Below are positions 1 through 11,914 of a DNA stretch of 64,000 nt, in pieces. A program made the translations under genes and the position numbers. Location of the stretch: contig NC_044919.1 in NCBI RefSeq assembly GCF_003576645.1, forward strand, positions 31,169,468-31,233,467, read 5' to 3'. The notes beneath the pieces were generated by a model. That model did no database searches. It had not been told where the DNA came from and worked only from the letters and a program-made list of their open reading frames with translations. Numbering within the stretch: the stretch's first letter is position 1; each line of letters starts with the position of its first letter. Source of the stretch: Ipomoea triloba (lineage: Eukaryota; Streptophyta; Magnoliopsida; Solanales; Convolvulaceae).

Positions 1-1987
1 AAAGTCTTTAGCACGTATACTTACTCTTTGAATAATGGTGATCACATTTTTATTATTTTATTTCCTTCATGATGAGGGTTTTAGGTTCAACTATTTAACT
101 ACCCAACAATGACATACGAAGGTAGTGGAATTATACATATATTAGTATACTCCACGAGTTATGACGGGTACATACACGTACGTATAACAATAATAATGCA
201 ACACAAGTTCTCGGAACAATACTCAATTAATTAGTCAACAAACTCAAAATACGTTCATAATTAGTTTTACTTTGCTAACAATTAAAGAGTGCAAAGTTAG
301 ACACCAATATACAGGTATTTCGGTTAGCTACGTTCTCGCAGTTTTTCTCATCTATTAATTTCGTTCTAAGACATGCGCAACGATATGCATTTAAGTAGTT
401 TGGAGTATAAACTTAATAATGGAACACAAGCCAAAAAATAAGGTAATAAGTGGAAAAATGAAGGGATAAAAAAGAAAGAGAATAAAATAAAAAAGAAAAA
501 GGAAGGTCCAGCAGGCAAGTGGGGTAACCAGAAAGTTGAAGCTAGCATGTGCGATCATATGGTGGTTGGGCATTTGCAGGTCCACAACACAAAAACTTGA
601 TCATCATAAGCCATTTTCGACTCCAAACGCGATAATCATTTCATGCATGCAGCTACCTAGAACCTATATGTATATCTCATGTTTTTAACTGTAATTTGGA
701 TACTAAACTATATGATATATATTATGATTTGTAATTATATTAACTCAAGAAGAATTAATCGATTCTTCTAATTCTAACGACCTACTTATAATATATTATT
801 GATGGTTTGACAACCCTCCACAGGTGATTGGTCAAATTTAATTTGTAGTTAATTAAGCTTCACAACCTCGACCGACCTATTATATATCTAAATTAAACAT
901 GCCCTGCCATCAATGTGGTATTTCCTAGTATTCAACAACATCGTCTCCATGTCAGATCGAGTTGAATAACTAGGCCGGTGTCGTTTCTCAAGTTGATTCT
1001 TACCTAAGAACTGAACCAAATTAAAGAAGTTTGTTGAGGTCTTCGGAGTAATTAGGTTCTAATGCCTTTGGACCATATTAGAGCGTTTGAACTTGGTCGC
1101 AGTAATTAATTTAGGTTAGTATATATCCATTATCCTATTCCTATCACTATATATATTTAGACGCATGAGAAAGATTCTGGCGGCTCTTACTTGTGTGCCT
1201 TTATGTATAAAAATATAAAAACCCAAAGAAAATAGAGGTTTAATTTTATAAAAGATATATCCTTCTTTTTTTTCAATGAAAAAAGAAATACTTTGCCCTT
1301 TCCGTTTTTGGTAGAAGCTAAGGCACTATATATTTTTCTATAATAATCCATATACCAATATTATGCCAAAATAATAATAATAATAATATATAATCATAAA
1401 TAAATTATATATATGTATGGTTGATGACTAGACACATTTTGAGCTTTATTAATTATATATATTCCTCCTCTTTGCTACATATACATGCCATCTACCACTA
1501 ATATAAAGCAAACACCCATTAAAGATTGATTCTTAAGAACCCCATCTCAGTGTTGTGTTCTCATCACCTCCCATTTCTAATCATCTCTCTCTCTCTCTAC
1601 CCATGTTACTTCTTGACAACTTTGTCCTACATTAAGGCATGTTTTTTGTTATATACAAGGAGAGATGCATGCATGAGTAGTCAGAATTGAAGTGGCCGGC
1701 CGGAATCATCAATTTTATTTTGGTTTTTGTCTTTCCATTCTCAACCAGCCAGGCCCCTCTCTCTCACTACCAAAATCTTTTTATCTCAATCCATTGCTCC
1801 ATTCCCTTCCAATCTCCATAACCTTCTTTCTTTCTTTCTGCCCGGAATCATCAATTTCTTTCTTGCAGATCAGAAACCCTAACCTACAATTCAGTGAAGG
1901 GATTAGTCACTGCGTCTGAGGCTGAAAATTTTGAGCTATATCCAAAATAAAGATCAGGAACCCTAAAAAGCTTGTGCCCTAACTTTA
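1..1987. other. Intergenic / upstream region of the HLH gene
   Basis: This AT-rich stretch holds no credible gene. The short open frames near 366-585 are low complexity (runs of Phe and Leu) and resemble no family I know. From about 1560 the sequence becomes rich in CT runs and looks like promoter and 5' leader of the HLH gene that starts at 1988. I see no defined transposon. Confidence 0.6.
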
Positions 1988-2491
1988 ATGGCTTCCCCTA
2001 ATCGTCAATGGAATCGCTGTTCCATTCAAACTAGGTTCACGTACCGATTCCTCCACGCGCTGAGGAGACTCAGGCTCGCCACGCGCCGCCAGGCCCCATC
2101 CGCGCTTTCAACTCCGGCGCCGCCGGAGAAGGAAATAACGTACTACAGAAGATGCCGGAGCGTGAAACGCGCCGCCTACGCGTCCATGGCTTCAGCGGTG
2201 GGGACGAGGCGGGCGTGGAGCCGCGCGCAGCTTCTCAGGTTGCGCCGCCCTGCAGCGGCGGCGGCGCAGGTTCAGCGCGGCGGTGGTGCGGTGAGGAGAA
2301 GGGCGGTTGTGGCGGAGGACGGCGGCGGAAACCCTAGCGATGAAACGACGACGGAAGAGCTCCGGCAGCTTGTCCCCGGCGGCGAGGTTATGGATTTGTG
2401 CAGCTTGCTGGATGAAACGGCGCATTATATTAACTGTCTGGCGTCGCAGGTACAAATCATGAGAAGCATTGCTGATTTATTCTCCACCTAA
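1988..2491 (+). CDS. Atypical HLH transcription regulator, IBH1/bHLH146-like
   Basis: This single-exon gene encodes 167 residues. The C-terminal part, about residues 122-160, is a helix-loop-helix with the signature LRQLVPGGEVMDLCSLLDET followed by a second helix ending near QVQIMRSIADLF. No canonical basic DNA-contacting segment precedes it; the N-terminal half is Arg- and Ala-rich, with a RFTYRFLHALRRLR block at residues 16-29. IBH1-type and related plant HLH proteins lack DNA binding and act as nuclear antagonists that trap growth-promoting bHLH factors in brassinosteroid and gibberellin cell-elongation control; that role is inferred here from the domain. The start at 1988 is the first ATG in this frame and follows a CT-rich leader. 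The coding region is strikingly GC-rich compared with its flanks. Assignment to the IBH1, bHLH146 or AIF subgroup needs a tree. Confidence 0.8.
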   Translation: MASPNRQWNRCSIQTRFTYRFLHALRRLRLATRRQAPSALSTPAPPEKEITYYRRCRSVKRAAYASMASAVGTRRAWSRAQLLRLRRPAAAAAQVQRGGGAVRRRAVVAEDGGGNPSDETTTEELRQLVPGGEVMDLCSLLDETAHYINCLASQVQIMRSIADLFST

Positions 2492-5400
2492 TAATATTAT
2501 ATATTTATATATATTTCTTGTAATATATATATATGATGCATGATTGTATGGATGGTGTACGTACGATATATATAATATAAATATGTAGCAGATTAAATAA
2601 GTTGTACAATTGTATGGACGATTGTGAGAGCGGTCTATTGGCCTTATTTATTTGTTTTGGTCAATTATGGATAATCTAGATTGATTTATTTCAGTGTAGT
2701 CTTCTGTCCGATTATGGTCACAAGACAGGATTTACTCCATACACATCCTCGAGTAATGATTATGCATGTTCAGTTTCTTTCATCACAAAAATAAATAATA
2801 TTATATTTTTTTTTACCCAATATATATTAATCCTATAATCAATAAGTGAGTATATATACAACAAATAAAAAAGTTTTTCATGAGATAAAGTAAAGTAGCT
2901 CATTCGAATTTGTTCAAATCAACCTTTAACCTATGTAACTACAATGTACTCTCAAGTCTCAAGCCAGACTCTATCAATAATAATTTGGAAAAGTTAATAA
3001 GCAAACACTAATTCAACTATAAGGTTAAATGTTTAAATTGAAACTAATGTATTTAATTGAGACTGGATGCTTGAATTGAATTTTATATCATGTGGAATTG
3101 AATAATTAATATTTGGTAAGGAGATTTTGCTTCATGGTAAATCAAATTTAAAATTATGTCTGGTATGAAAGGCTTATTCAAATAATCAAATTATTCAATT
3201 TAAAATTAAATCGGAACAAATTATATCAAAATATTAAATATAAATTGCATTGAATCCATATAGAATTCTGCAATGAAAAAAAAAAACAAATAACAACACA
3301 CCCTAGTAGATGCAGATTTCCCTTGTCATTCAAAAATAAATAAATAAATAAATAACAAAGAACAAATGATACATATATGCACAATATATATACGTTTTTG
3401 TGTTTGTGATGTTTGTTTTTATTACAACTCTATATGGGAAATTTTCGTATAAAATTGCAATGTATACTCTTGAGAGGATGGTCTAAGATAGCCATGGTAC
3501 GTCGTTGATGGAATCATGAGAGTTATCATCGGATTGAATAAAATCGTTTAAACAACATCGACGGCCAATAATGCATTCGCATCATACCCTCCACTGCCAC
3601 ACTGTAACTTGTACAAGGATCCGATCTTATATTAACATCAGATATTGTTGAAACAGTACTCCAAATCTTGAATATCATCAAAATCTTGAAGCTGGTACAA
3701 GTGAATCGTCACTTGTAGGAATCAAACTCGGGTTATGGCAAAATTTTTCTCCACAAAAAGAGCTCATTTGTGAGCTACCCTTATGGGTTACTGCTTACTT
3801 TTTAAAGCACATTATTTTACATACTAAAACTAATATATCATGTTAACTAAATGCAATAATCATAGTATATCTTTTCATCAAATACCACAATATAATGTTC
3901 TTTGATTTATGGAGAAGTTCGCAACTCCTACTCAGAGTGCGTTGTAGGTGAAGCTTATCATAGCGGGCAAAATGGTCACAGCAAGATAAATCAACTTAAA
4001 TTACCCCTAGTTTATTCAACACAAACCAAAAAAAAAAAAAAGGAAGTTGATAAATAACTTTATAGGAGTCAAATTTAAAGCTTTATAATTACCAAAATAA
4101 CTGTTGGAACAACTCTATATCTCTACTAAGATAGATGAGAATGGTTAGATGGACGGTCACACCGACGCAGCCCATTTATATCATACGACAGTACACGCAT
4201 AGCTTAGAAGTAGTAGGAGGACGACAGCCGTCTAAATTGTCAGATCAGTGAAACAGAAGATCGTTGATGATAATGATATGATTGGGAATTGGGATGGAAT
4301 TGAAGTCCAATAATTGTCGTAGATAGCTATATATGTTGTTGTTGACCTGTATGCATATATGGCTGTAATCATGATGAACAGAACCGACGGGGCCGGCGGG
4401 ATGGGGAAAATTAAAGGAGTTGATCGAATAGAAACATTACATTTTGTGAGTCTGGTCGTTCTCCGCTAGTTTCACGCACTCTTGTCGCCTGTTGTCGGCC
4501 GAGGACGATGATGTTTTCGACGCTGACAGCGGCATCGTATCCATCTTAACATGCATGCACTCGTGGACTTGGCGGGGCGAGGAGAGGAGGTTTCATGCAT
4601 AATTATATCAACTGAACTATCAACTTACAGCTAGCTTGCCTACGACCTACAATTATTGCTTGCTTTATATTGCCTCAAAAAATGTAAAGAATGTGTTCCG
4701 CCTCAACTAAAAATTGTATTTGTGCAAACACATAAGCTCAACTAAGATTCTGAGAAGGTGTAATTAAGGATTGAGCTCGTAACATTTTAATATGGTTAGT
4801 TTTACAACTAAAACAGTCAAGAGTTGGCTGAGCCAAAACAACCACTTGAATTATATATATGTCATTGATATGGTTATACACACATCCACCAATACACACC
4901 GGTCAACCTTAACCGATCAGTGTCACCTATGGTCGTCTACCCTTGTTCATAACATAACAAACTAGTAAGACACCCAACTTCTCAATAAGTATTCGACACA
5001 TTAGAGTTATATCCCGATCTTATTTAAGTAAATGTTTGATGAGAGTCAGGAACAAATGGACACTTAAAAGAATAATCATGACTGTCAAATGCTGTGTCCC
5101 AGGTGTAAGACATGCCGATATCCCAACATGTGCCTGCTTCCCCTATAAAATTAAAGGTGCATTAAATGCTCCAAGGTGGGAGAGAGAGATCGAGACCCTC
5201 TGCATTACTTCATTAAAATGCCCAATCCAAACTGCATATTTATTATATTATTAACCGTGAAATAGCAAAAGCATAATGATCAAGCTCAAGTAGTATTTTT
5301 ACTGAAAAGTCAGAACGAAAATCAAACCCTAAAGTCTCCTTTTCAGTGGGTTTTGTACATGCCCAACCTGCTAATAATTGAAGCCGTCATAAGGCCTTCT

Positions 5401-6950
5401 CCATTTGTTGCTTTTAGAGAAATTTTGGAACAGTAAAACACAGTGCTTAGGTTTTTATGAAATGGGAAGGGGGTGTTTTGGGTGGGTTCTTTTCCCTGCA
5501 AATGAGGGGTTTTGGCAGTGTTAGGTGGTCCCCACTGGAAAAGCGTACTGCATCAGGCGAAGATGTGCAGTAATTACTGGTTTTTAATTTTTCTTTTTCA
5601 GTTTCTTTTTTGTTTTGTTTTGTTTTGTTTTTGCTTTTTATTCTTTTTCACCTCATTTTCTCTTTCCTAATCACACTTACAAAAACTTCTCAAAAACTAT
5701 ACCCGGGTTTAACTATTGAGGAAGGCCTAAACATTCATAATTACATTCACATAAATCTTGGAAATTAAAGTAACTCCCTCCTGCCTAGTAAGGCCAAGCG
5801 ACCGATCGAATACTCTATGCTCCACATCGAGTCCGATCACTTGAACGAGCACTGATATCATTATTCTAGCCCATCAAAGTACAAAAATCATATTGAACAC
5901 ATTTAACTATATATATCACCCTTTTGATGCATACCTGTATTTTTTTAGTTATAGGATAAGTAATGAATATTTTTTCTTATACATGAAAAAAGAAAAACTT
6001 GTAAGCCAAAGGCGTTAGTTTAATTTGTGAAGTTCATGTAATTTATCATGAGATTCCTGGTGAAATGAGGATCAAACTTAAAGTATATCTAATTAAAATT
6101 TATTACATTATTGAAGATGTTTATAACTTGAATACTGATGATGGAATTTGATTTTTTAGCCATAGGGATAGTTGGAGTAATAATAAAGACCATATATGGA
6201 TGAGCTCGATCAACTAAAGAAGTATTTATAAGAATTGAACTTGTTACATTTAATTTAAGTACGAGATTTTTTAGAAGTTTAAATTTGTCGTTAGAGTAAC
6301 TTGAATTGTATACATGCGTGTTTGATTGGCTTGATAACGATGGGCGACGGTGATTGATGAGAGAGATGTTGGAAAATATATGCAAGTTGTGGCTATGAAC
6401 CTGCGACCCATCGAGTTTGGTTAGGGTAAGTATAGGAAAACGATTAGATTAGTTGGGCAATATTTTTGGATAATTATGGTTAGAGTGATTAATCCGATGC
6501 AAATTAAATGGCGTGATTTTGTTCTAATCTCATTTCTAACCTTCTAACCATTTCAATTTCAGTGCCCCCCCAAATGGAGCTTTGGTTGGTTGTCAGTTGT
6601 CTCACTGAGCTACTGGCTCAATAATGATGAACATATCAAGTCTGTGCAATGAACAATGTCCCTGGACTGAGCTCATAATATTGCAGTTAGAACCATATTA
6701 ATATGCATTTCTATTTCTACAACTGAACTGGCTAACAGCCTAAGTACAATAGGAGAAAACTGTACACTTTTCAGTCAATATATTGTGTCTCCTCCTTCAT
6801 TACCCTAACAAAACCTAGTATATGTCCGCTACTGAATGTATTTACTCGAGATCTTACCTCCTATCATGGTTATCTTCGTCGTAAGATCTTGTCTTGGATG
6901 CCCTTCTACCAGTTTAGCTCGGGAGGACACACACACGCTACTACCAGTCA
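2492..6950. other. Gene-free spacer, 4.5 kb
   Basis: AT-rich spacer between the HLH gene and the convergent BASS3 3' end. It contains homopolymer and TA runs (for example 3278-3360 and 4024-4045). The open frames at 5036-5254 and 6089-6385 have no family resemblance and poor coding character. I see no complete transposon or RNA gene. The last few hundred bases should hold the BASS3 3' UTR. Confidence 0.5.
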
Positions 6951-9744
6951 TCAAGGTCTGACAGCAGAACCAGCTCGTGGGATGAGACGAGAGGGTAAAT
7001 CTCTGATCCGGTATCCACTGCCCCAGAAAGATGCGAGACAGAGACCCATGATTGCCATGGCGACCACGGAGCATGCAGGTGGAACTGCTTGAGTGCTCCC
7101 GAGGAATTGAGTTGCAAGCAGCCCTGCCAGCGTTGAACTTTGCATACCGGTGCATAGTGAGATTGTCCTGCAGATTTCTTCATTGAACCTGCCAGTTTAA
7201 CGTGTTAGGATGATGATTAAGAGCATGCCCTTCAACGCAAGAATGATGGTTTAGCTCGTATTAAGCGAGCCAAAACACATTGCCACGTTCAGATACTGAA
7301 TGACAGAAACGCGAAAAGGATGCTTTATTAGCAAACATGTAAAACAGCAAAGCATTGTGATTTTATACTTATGATTCTGGGAAACAGATAAGGTGAAAAG
7401 AGTTGTCAAACAATTAAGATGGATGATGTTACAGGTCCCTAACTGCTTTGTTAATTGTTTCCTATCACGAGATTTTTGTGATGGCCCCATAAAGCAAACT
7501 ACATTCTTCGTGAGTCGTGTTAAAAGCCAAAAAGGCGATGAAATCGAATTAAATCATGTCCAGAGACCAGAGAATCTAAAGCACAGTATATAAATTTGCG
7601 AAGCAAGTTGGGTTATCCATGTTGGGATTATCAGGAATGCATGCGTTTATTGAATAGTGCAGGACATGGTCAACTAGTGATGGCAATTGCAATAGACTGA
7701 CGATTGTAAAATAGATACAGAGAAACGAGTTCCAAGAGTGTAAAGGGAACACAGATACTAGGAATTTTTATCCCCAAACAGAATCAACACAAACAAGAGG
7801 ACATAGAGAAACAAGAGATTCGATACCTAAATACTGGAATTTTGGAGATCCAATAACCCAAGGAGAAAGCGACAGCATGAAATGCCAATACAGGACCAAT
7901 CAATTTTGCACCTTCGGCAGAAAGAATTTGAGCCCGGTTTATCGCGAGAGGACTGCCAATACACATTGAAGTGCACACCATTGCAACAAATGGCATGATA
8001 GGTTGAAGAATGGACACAACTGGTTTTGCGTAAGTGTTCAATACTAAGCCAAGAGTTACCGGAACAAGAACAACCTATAAATGGAAGAAACGTAAGATAA
8101 AAACTGAGGAATTCAAATGCTTATGGATCCATCTTAGACAGCCAACTGATGAAAATAACTTGTGAGAATTCTGGTTCAAACCATCTGGCAGGGTATAACA
8201 ATATGAAATGCATAGAGAGTTGCTCTCATTTCATACCTGCAATATTGATTTTGACATGGCAACAGCATCAACGGGAACAACCGAGCCAATGAGAAGGCCA
8301 GATAATGGAGGAGTAACAAGAACAGATGCAATGGTAGTCGAGCTGGTCAACAGTATACTGAAGGCCACATCACTTTTGCTTAAGAAGCTAGCATAACTCG
8401 ACAGCTGAGCTCCAGAAACACAAGACATCAGGACAAAACCAGCATAGAACATTCTAGGCATGCCAAACGCCTGTGCTATTAGCACCCCAAGTACTGGTTT
8501 CAGAATGTATTGTGCAATAAAGGCAATGGATAACGGCAAAGGTCTGCAACCAACAACAGGATTTCAATCAAAAACTTCAAATCACTTCCAAAGCACACAA
8601 AGCGACAAGGTTTGAACCTCTGAACGGCTAGAGCAAAATCATCAATGGAGAGTTTGATTCCAATAGACAACATGATCCCTCCAAGTGCAGGAGCATACAA
8701 ATCTTTTGACACCCTGCACGTTCCTCTATCATTTACACAAACCAACATTTTACAAACTTTTAAGGCATCAGGTGATCCTTTGTACTGAGAATGTAAGCAA
8801 AAAGACAGCCAAATAAAGAGGAATCCTCTTAACAGAAAAATGGAAAATGAATATTATGTCTCATTCTCAGTGTACTAAACTGACATGCAGAGAATTTATG
8901 CTGAAGATTGCATAATCTTCTAAACTAGATTCTCAGTCAACTACCAATAAATATAATCAAGATAAATCATTCTTTTGGGTGACCAGGGAACTGCAATCAC
9001 TACCCAAGAGTGTGTTTGCGACCCTAGTAGGTAAACGACTATAATGAGGTAAACCAACCTAACCTGCTCAAATCAAGAAAACTAATAGGCCGCTCTCATT
9101 TGGGAGTTAGACTTGTTACTAAGTCAGCCTGACCAACTTGGCTGAGGTTGAAATCATTCTTTATTTTGTGAGTTTTAGAGCTGCAGAAAAATCTTGCAAA
9201 ACTATATATTAAACAAAGTATAAATGTAAACTCTGAATACATTAAAACTCATATCAAAGATTAATTAAACATTAAGAAACTACACAAACAATCAGAGAGA
9301 ACCATTTAAACCCAATAAAGAATTCAAATAAAAAAAAACACAGACAAAATCCGAGATAATATAATCAAGTTTCTCTCACCAAGTGAAAGTAGAAGGATAA
9401 GAAAGGGCGGAAACAGCAGTGAGAACAACAACAAAGGGAAGCAACGCGGACAACACCTTCGAGCTATCAGCCTTTCCTTCTCCAGCTGCTACGATCCTAT
9501 GGTTCTTACCGAAAGAAAGCCAAGACAAGTTCCCGTCTCTTCTGTGCCACCCGACTTTCCCGGTGAAGGAAGTTGAGCATGCAACGGCCTTTAGCAATCC
9601 GCCACTACTACGCCTAGAAATTTCTGGAATCCGAAACGGGAATGAACTTTTCTTCCGTGTATTAGGGAGGTTTAACAGAGGTTTGGGGCTCTTAAGGTGC
9701 GGTTTGAGAGGTAGAGAGCTGGAAATGGATGGAATTGTTGACAT
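6951..9744 (-). CDS. BASS3: Probable sodium/metabolite cotransporter BASS3, plastid
   Basis: The coding exons on the minus strand, 5' to 3', are 9744-9380, 8713-8618, 8543-8237, 8074-7827 and 7188-6951. All introns are GT-AG and the joined frame is 417 residues, close to the Arabidopsis family member. It belongs to the bile acid:sodium symporter (BASS) family of multi-pass inner-envelope transporters. Residues 1 to about 80 are Ser-, Lys- and Arg-rich and look like a chloroplast transit peptide. Recognisable blocks are LYAPALGGIMLSIGIKLSID, SCVSGAQLSSYASFLSKSDV, SVVPVDAVAMSKSILQVVLV and, in the last exon, RTISLCTGMQSSTLAGLLAT. The wording of these blocks fits BASS3 better than BASS1 or BASS2. 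The substrate is unknown to me. The last exon must begin at 7188: using the nearer AG would drop a conserved acidic linker before RTISL. The gene is divergent from the PARN-like gene across a 2.2 kb spacer. Confidence 0.9.
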
Positions 9745-11914
9745 TTTTAGTGAGGAAACGGATTAAGAGTAGAATATGTGGATTTTCCCCGGCGAGTTTG
9801 AGTTCCGTCGCCGGGAAACGATTGATTTTCCGGCGAGGAACGAGTGGAGATGAACAGGGGAACAGCACTGAACTGAAACAGTGAGGGATGAGGAGATGTG
9901 GTGATAGATTTTTTTCTATTTTTTATTATTATTCATTTATTATTTATTATTATTTTGGGGGGGAGAAGACGATGATAGAGACAGGTCACAGATGGAAATA
10001 TACTTTTTTTGGTATTAATAAATATCAAATGATACTCCGTAACAGATAACTGATTTGTATAATCCTGTGTTGCGCTGCTGTACGTTTACGCTGTGTGCTG
10101 CCAGCTTGCCACGTTCCCCGAACCTTTAACTCTGATACAGTTAAAAGTAGTTGAAGTAATCAAAAAAAAAAAAAAAAATTAGTAGTACAATATAACTTAT
10201 ATATAGTATCTGCTCTAAAATTTTTCCTTTAAAAAATTAACAGTGATATTATCATATCAAAATGTACTTAGCTTCATATTTGTCCTATAAATCAAGTAAA
10301 TAGTGTAATTAGATTACTCCAAAAGAGCTAAATATATCCTTTAACAAATAAATATGAAGTTACTAGGTTACACGTGTTATAATTAATAAAATATCTGATT
10401 TGATCATGTAGACATACATAAACTCTTTTTATTCGTTTTTATTTTCTATTCTTAATCTATTGATCTCGTTTTTCTTAATATGACTAAGTGTGTAAAATAT
10501 GACTTTCATGTCGATTCTTACCATATATTTTTATCAAACCCGCTGCACATAATTTTCTTAATGTGGTCTAACTCTCTTGTATACTCAACGCATACCCTTG
10601 AATACTAAAACATAAGTAATGAATTTTAGTCAATAATTAATTGTCTTATATGTGGACCTTTGCTCTTTTTTTCCCCTTCTACTTAGATTTCCACATTAGA
10701 GTACATACATTGACTGACTTAATAAAATATCATACAAATTAAAAGATACTTTCTAATTTTTGTTAAAATACAAACATCAATTGAGGTTCACAATTGTTGG
10801 ACAATCATAACTATCTTGTGTTAATATTTGAACGTTTGTGGTGAAGGCATCATGGGCACCATTCTTATGTTAAGAGGGAGATGAAAGTGGCTTTTGTCAT
10901 GAATGTCCATATATAGACAATTTTGATACAAGACAATTATGGTTTTAGTTTGTGGATACTAATGGTTATTTGTCAATGGCTATAGCTATTTCTAAATGAG
11001 AATAATCACCCAATCGTCAACTATTCTAATCTATTTTATTTATTTATTTATTGGGTTTAAAAGTGTGTGTGTGTATATATATATAAAGAAGCAAAACAAC
11101 AAATTATATACTTGAAATTCATGTAAAGTAGTCTTTACGGATAGCTTAGGTAATTTTTGAGTGAAAGTTTACCTACATCGATAGGACTTAGACGAACTTT
11201 GTGTACCAAGCTAGTGCGGGAGGACTAGTTAGTGACCATCAGAATAAATAGTTTAAGGGTTTCACAGTTAATATTAAGGTTACTAGTAGCTTTAAGACGG
11301 AGCTATGGGTCTCATGAAGGATCTTCTGTTGGTTAAACATGGTGGTTGGATAAATGTGGTGATTGAACTTTTCTTTGGCAGTGGTTAAGGTTTTAGGTAG
11401 TGATTTGATGACTCAACAAGATATAGACCCCCTCACCAGTGTAGGAAACTGGTCAATGGGCTGGATATGGTGCGGTTTTCTTATGTATGGAGGGAAGATA
11501 ATAAATATGCGGTGGCCAACATTGTGCAGACTAGTGCTCAGGTGACTACAATTCTTGAAGATCTTCCCGATTGTCTTATTGATCTATTACAAGCAGATAT
11601 TAAGGGCGTGTTGACTCGTGCTTAGCGGGGTAAGTCCCCCTTTATATTACCCAAAAAAAATGATAACGTGTTAAATAAATAATACTATTCCATCGGTTTA
11701 GGGTATATTATTAGGCTTTTTTTTTTTTTTTTTAATTTTAATTAGAAGATCTAATTATAGTGGGGAAATTGAAACTGTGTAACAGTAACAGTTAGGGGGG
11801 CAAAATGCAATTAAATGAATCACCAGGAACCGGTGCGAGGGAGCCAAAACTAGCCGCCAGCTCTTCCCTATCGTCTCCGTTCTGAACTGCAGCTCTGTTC
11901 CGGTTCTGTGTTCA
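9745..11914. other. Intergenic spacer between divergent BASS3 and PARN-like genes
   Basis: This spacer contains the presumed BASS3 leader and promoter (9745-9900), AT-rich sequence, and a LINE RNase H relic listed separately at 11270-11640. Poly-T and poly-A runs occur at 10160 and 11718. I see no gene of the plant's own. Confidence 0.5.
11270..11640 (+). mobile_element. Relic of a non-LTR retrotransposon (LINE) RNase H domain
   Basis: Translation across frames gives fragments typical of the RNase H region at the end of plant LINE ORF2. They are a KTELW block near 11296 and, from 11460, MVRFSYVWREDNKYAVANIV followed by a tail LEDLPDCLIDLLQADI, ending at a TAG near 11622. The frame is interrupted by shifts and stops, so it is dead. 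An A-rich stretch at 11653-11661 is consistent with a LINE 3' end. The family call is by eye. Confidence 0.6.

Noticed and set aside
366..585. Phe/Leu-rich minus-strand open frames
   Set aside because: Low complexity from A-rich DNA, with no family features.
1692..1919. Open frame upstream of the HLH gene
   Set aside because: It begins without ATG, lies in a CT-rich leader and resembles no protein.
7161..7175. CTGCAG acceptor at 7171-7173 for the last BASS3 exon
   Set aside because: It also keeps the frame, but would delete the acidic FNEEIC linker conserved in the family; the acceptor before 7188 retains it.
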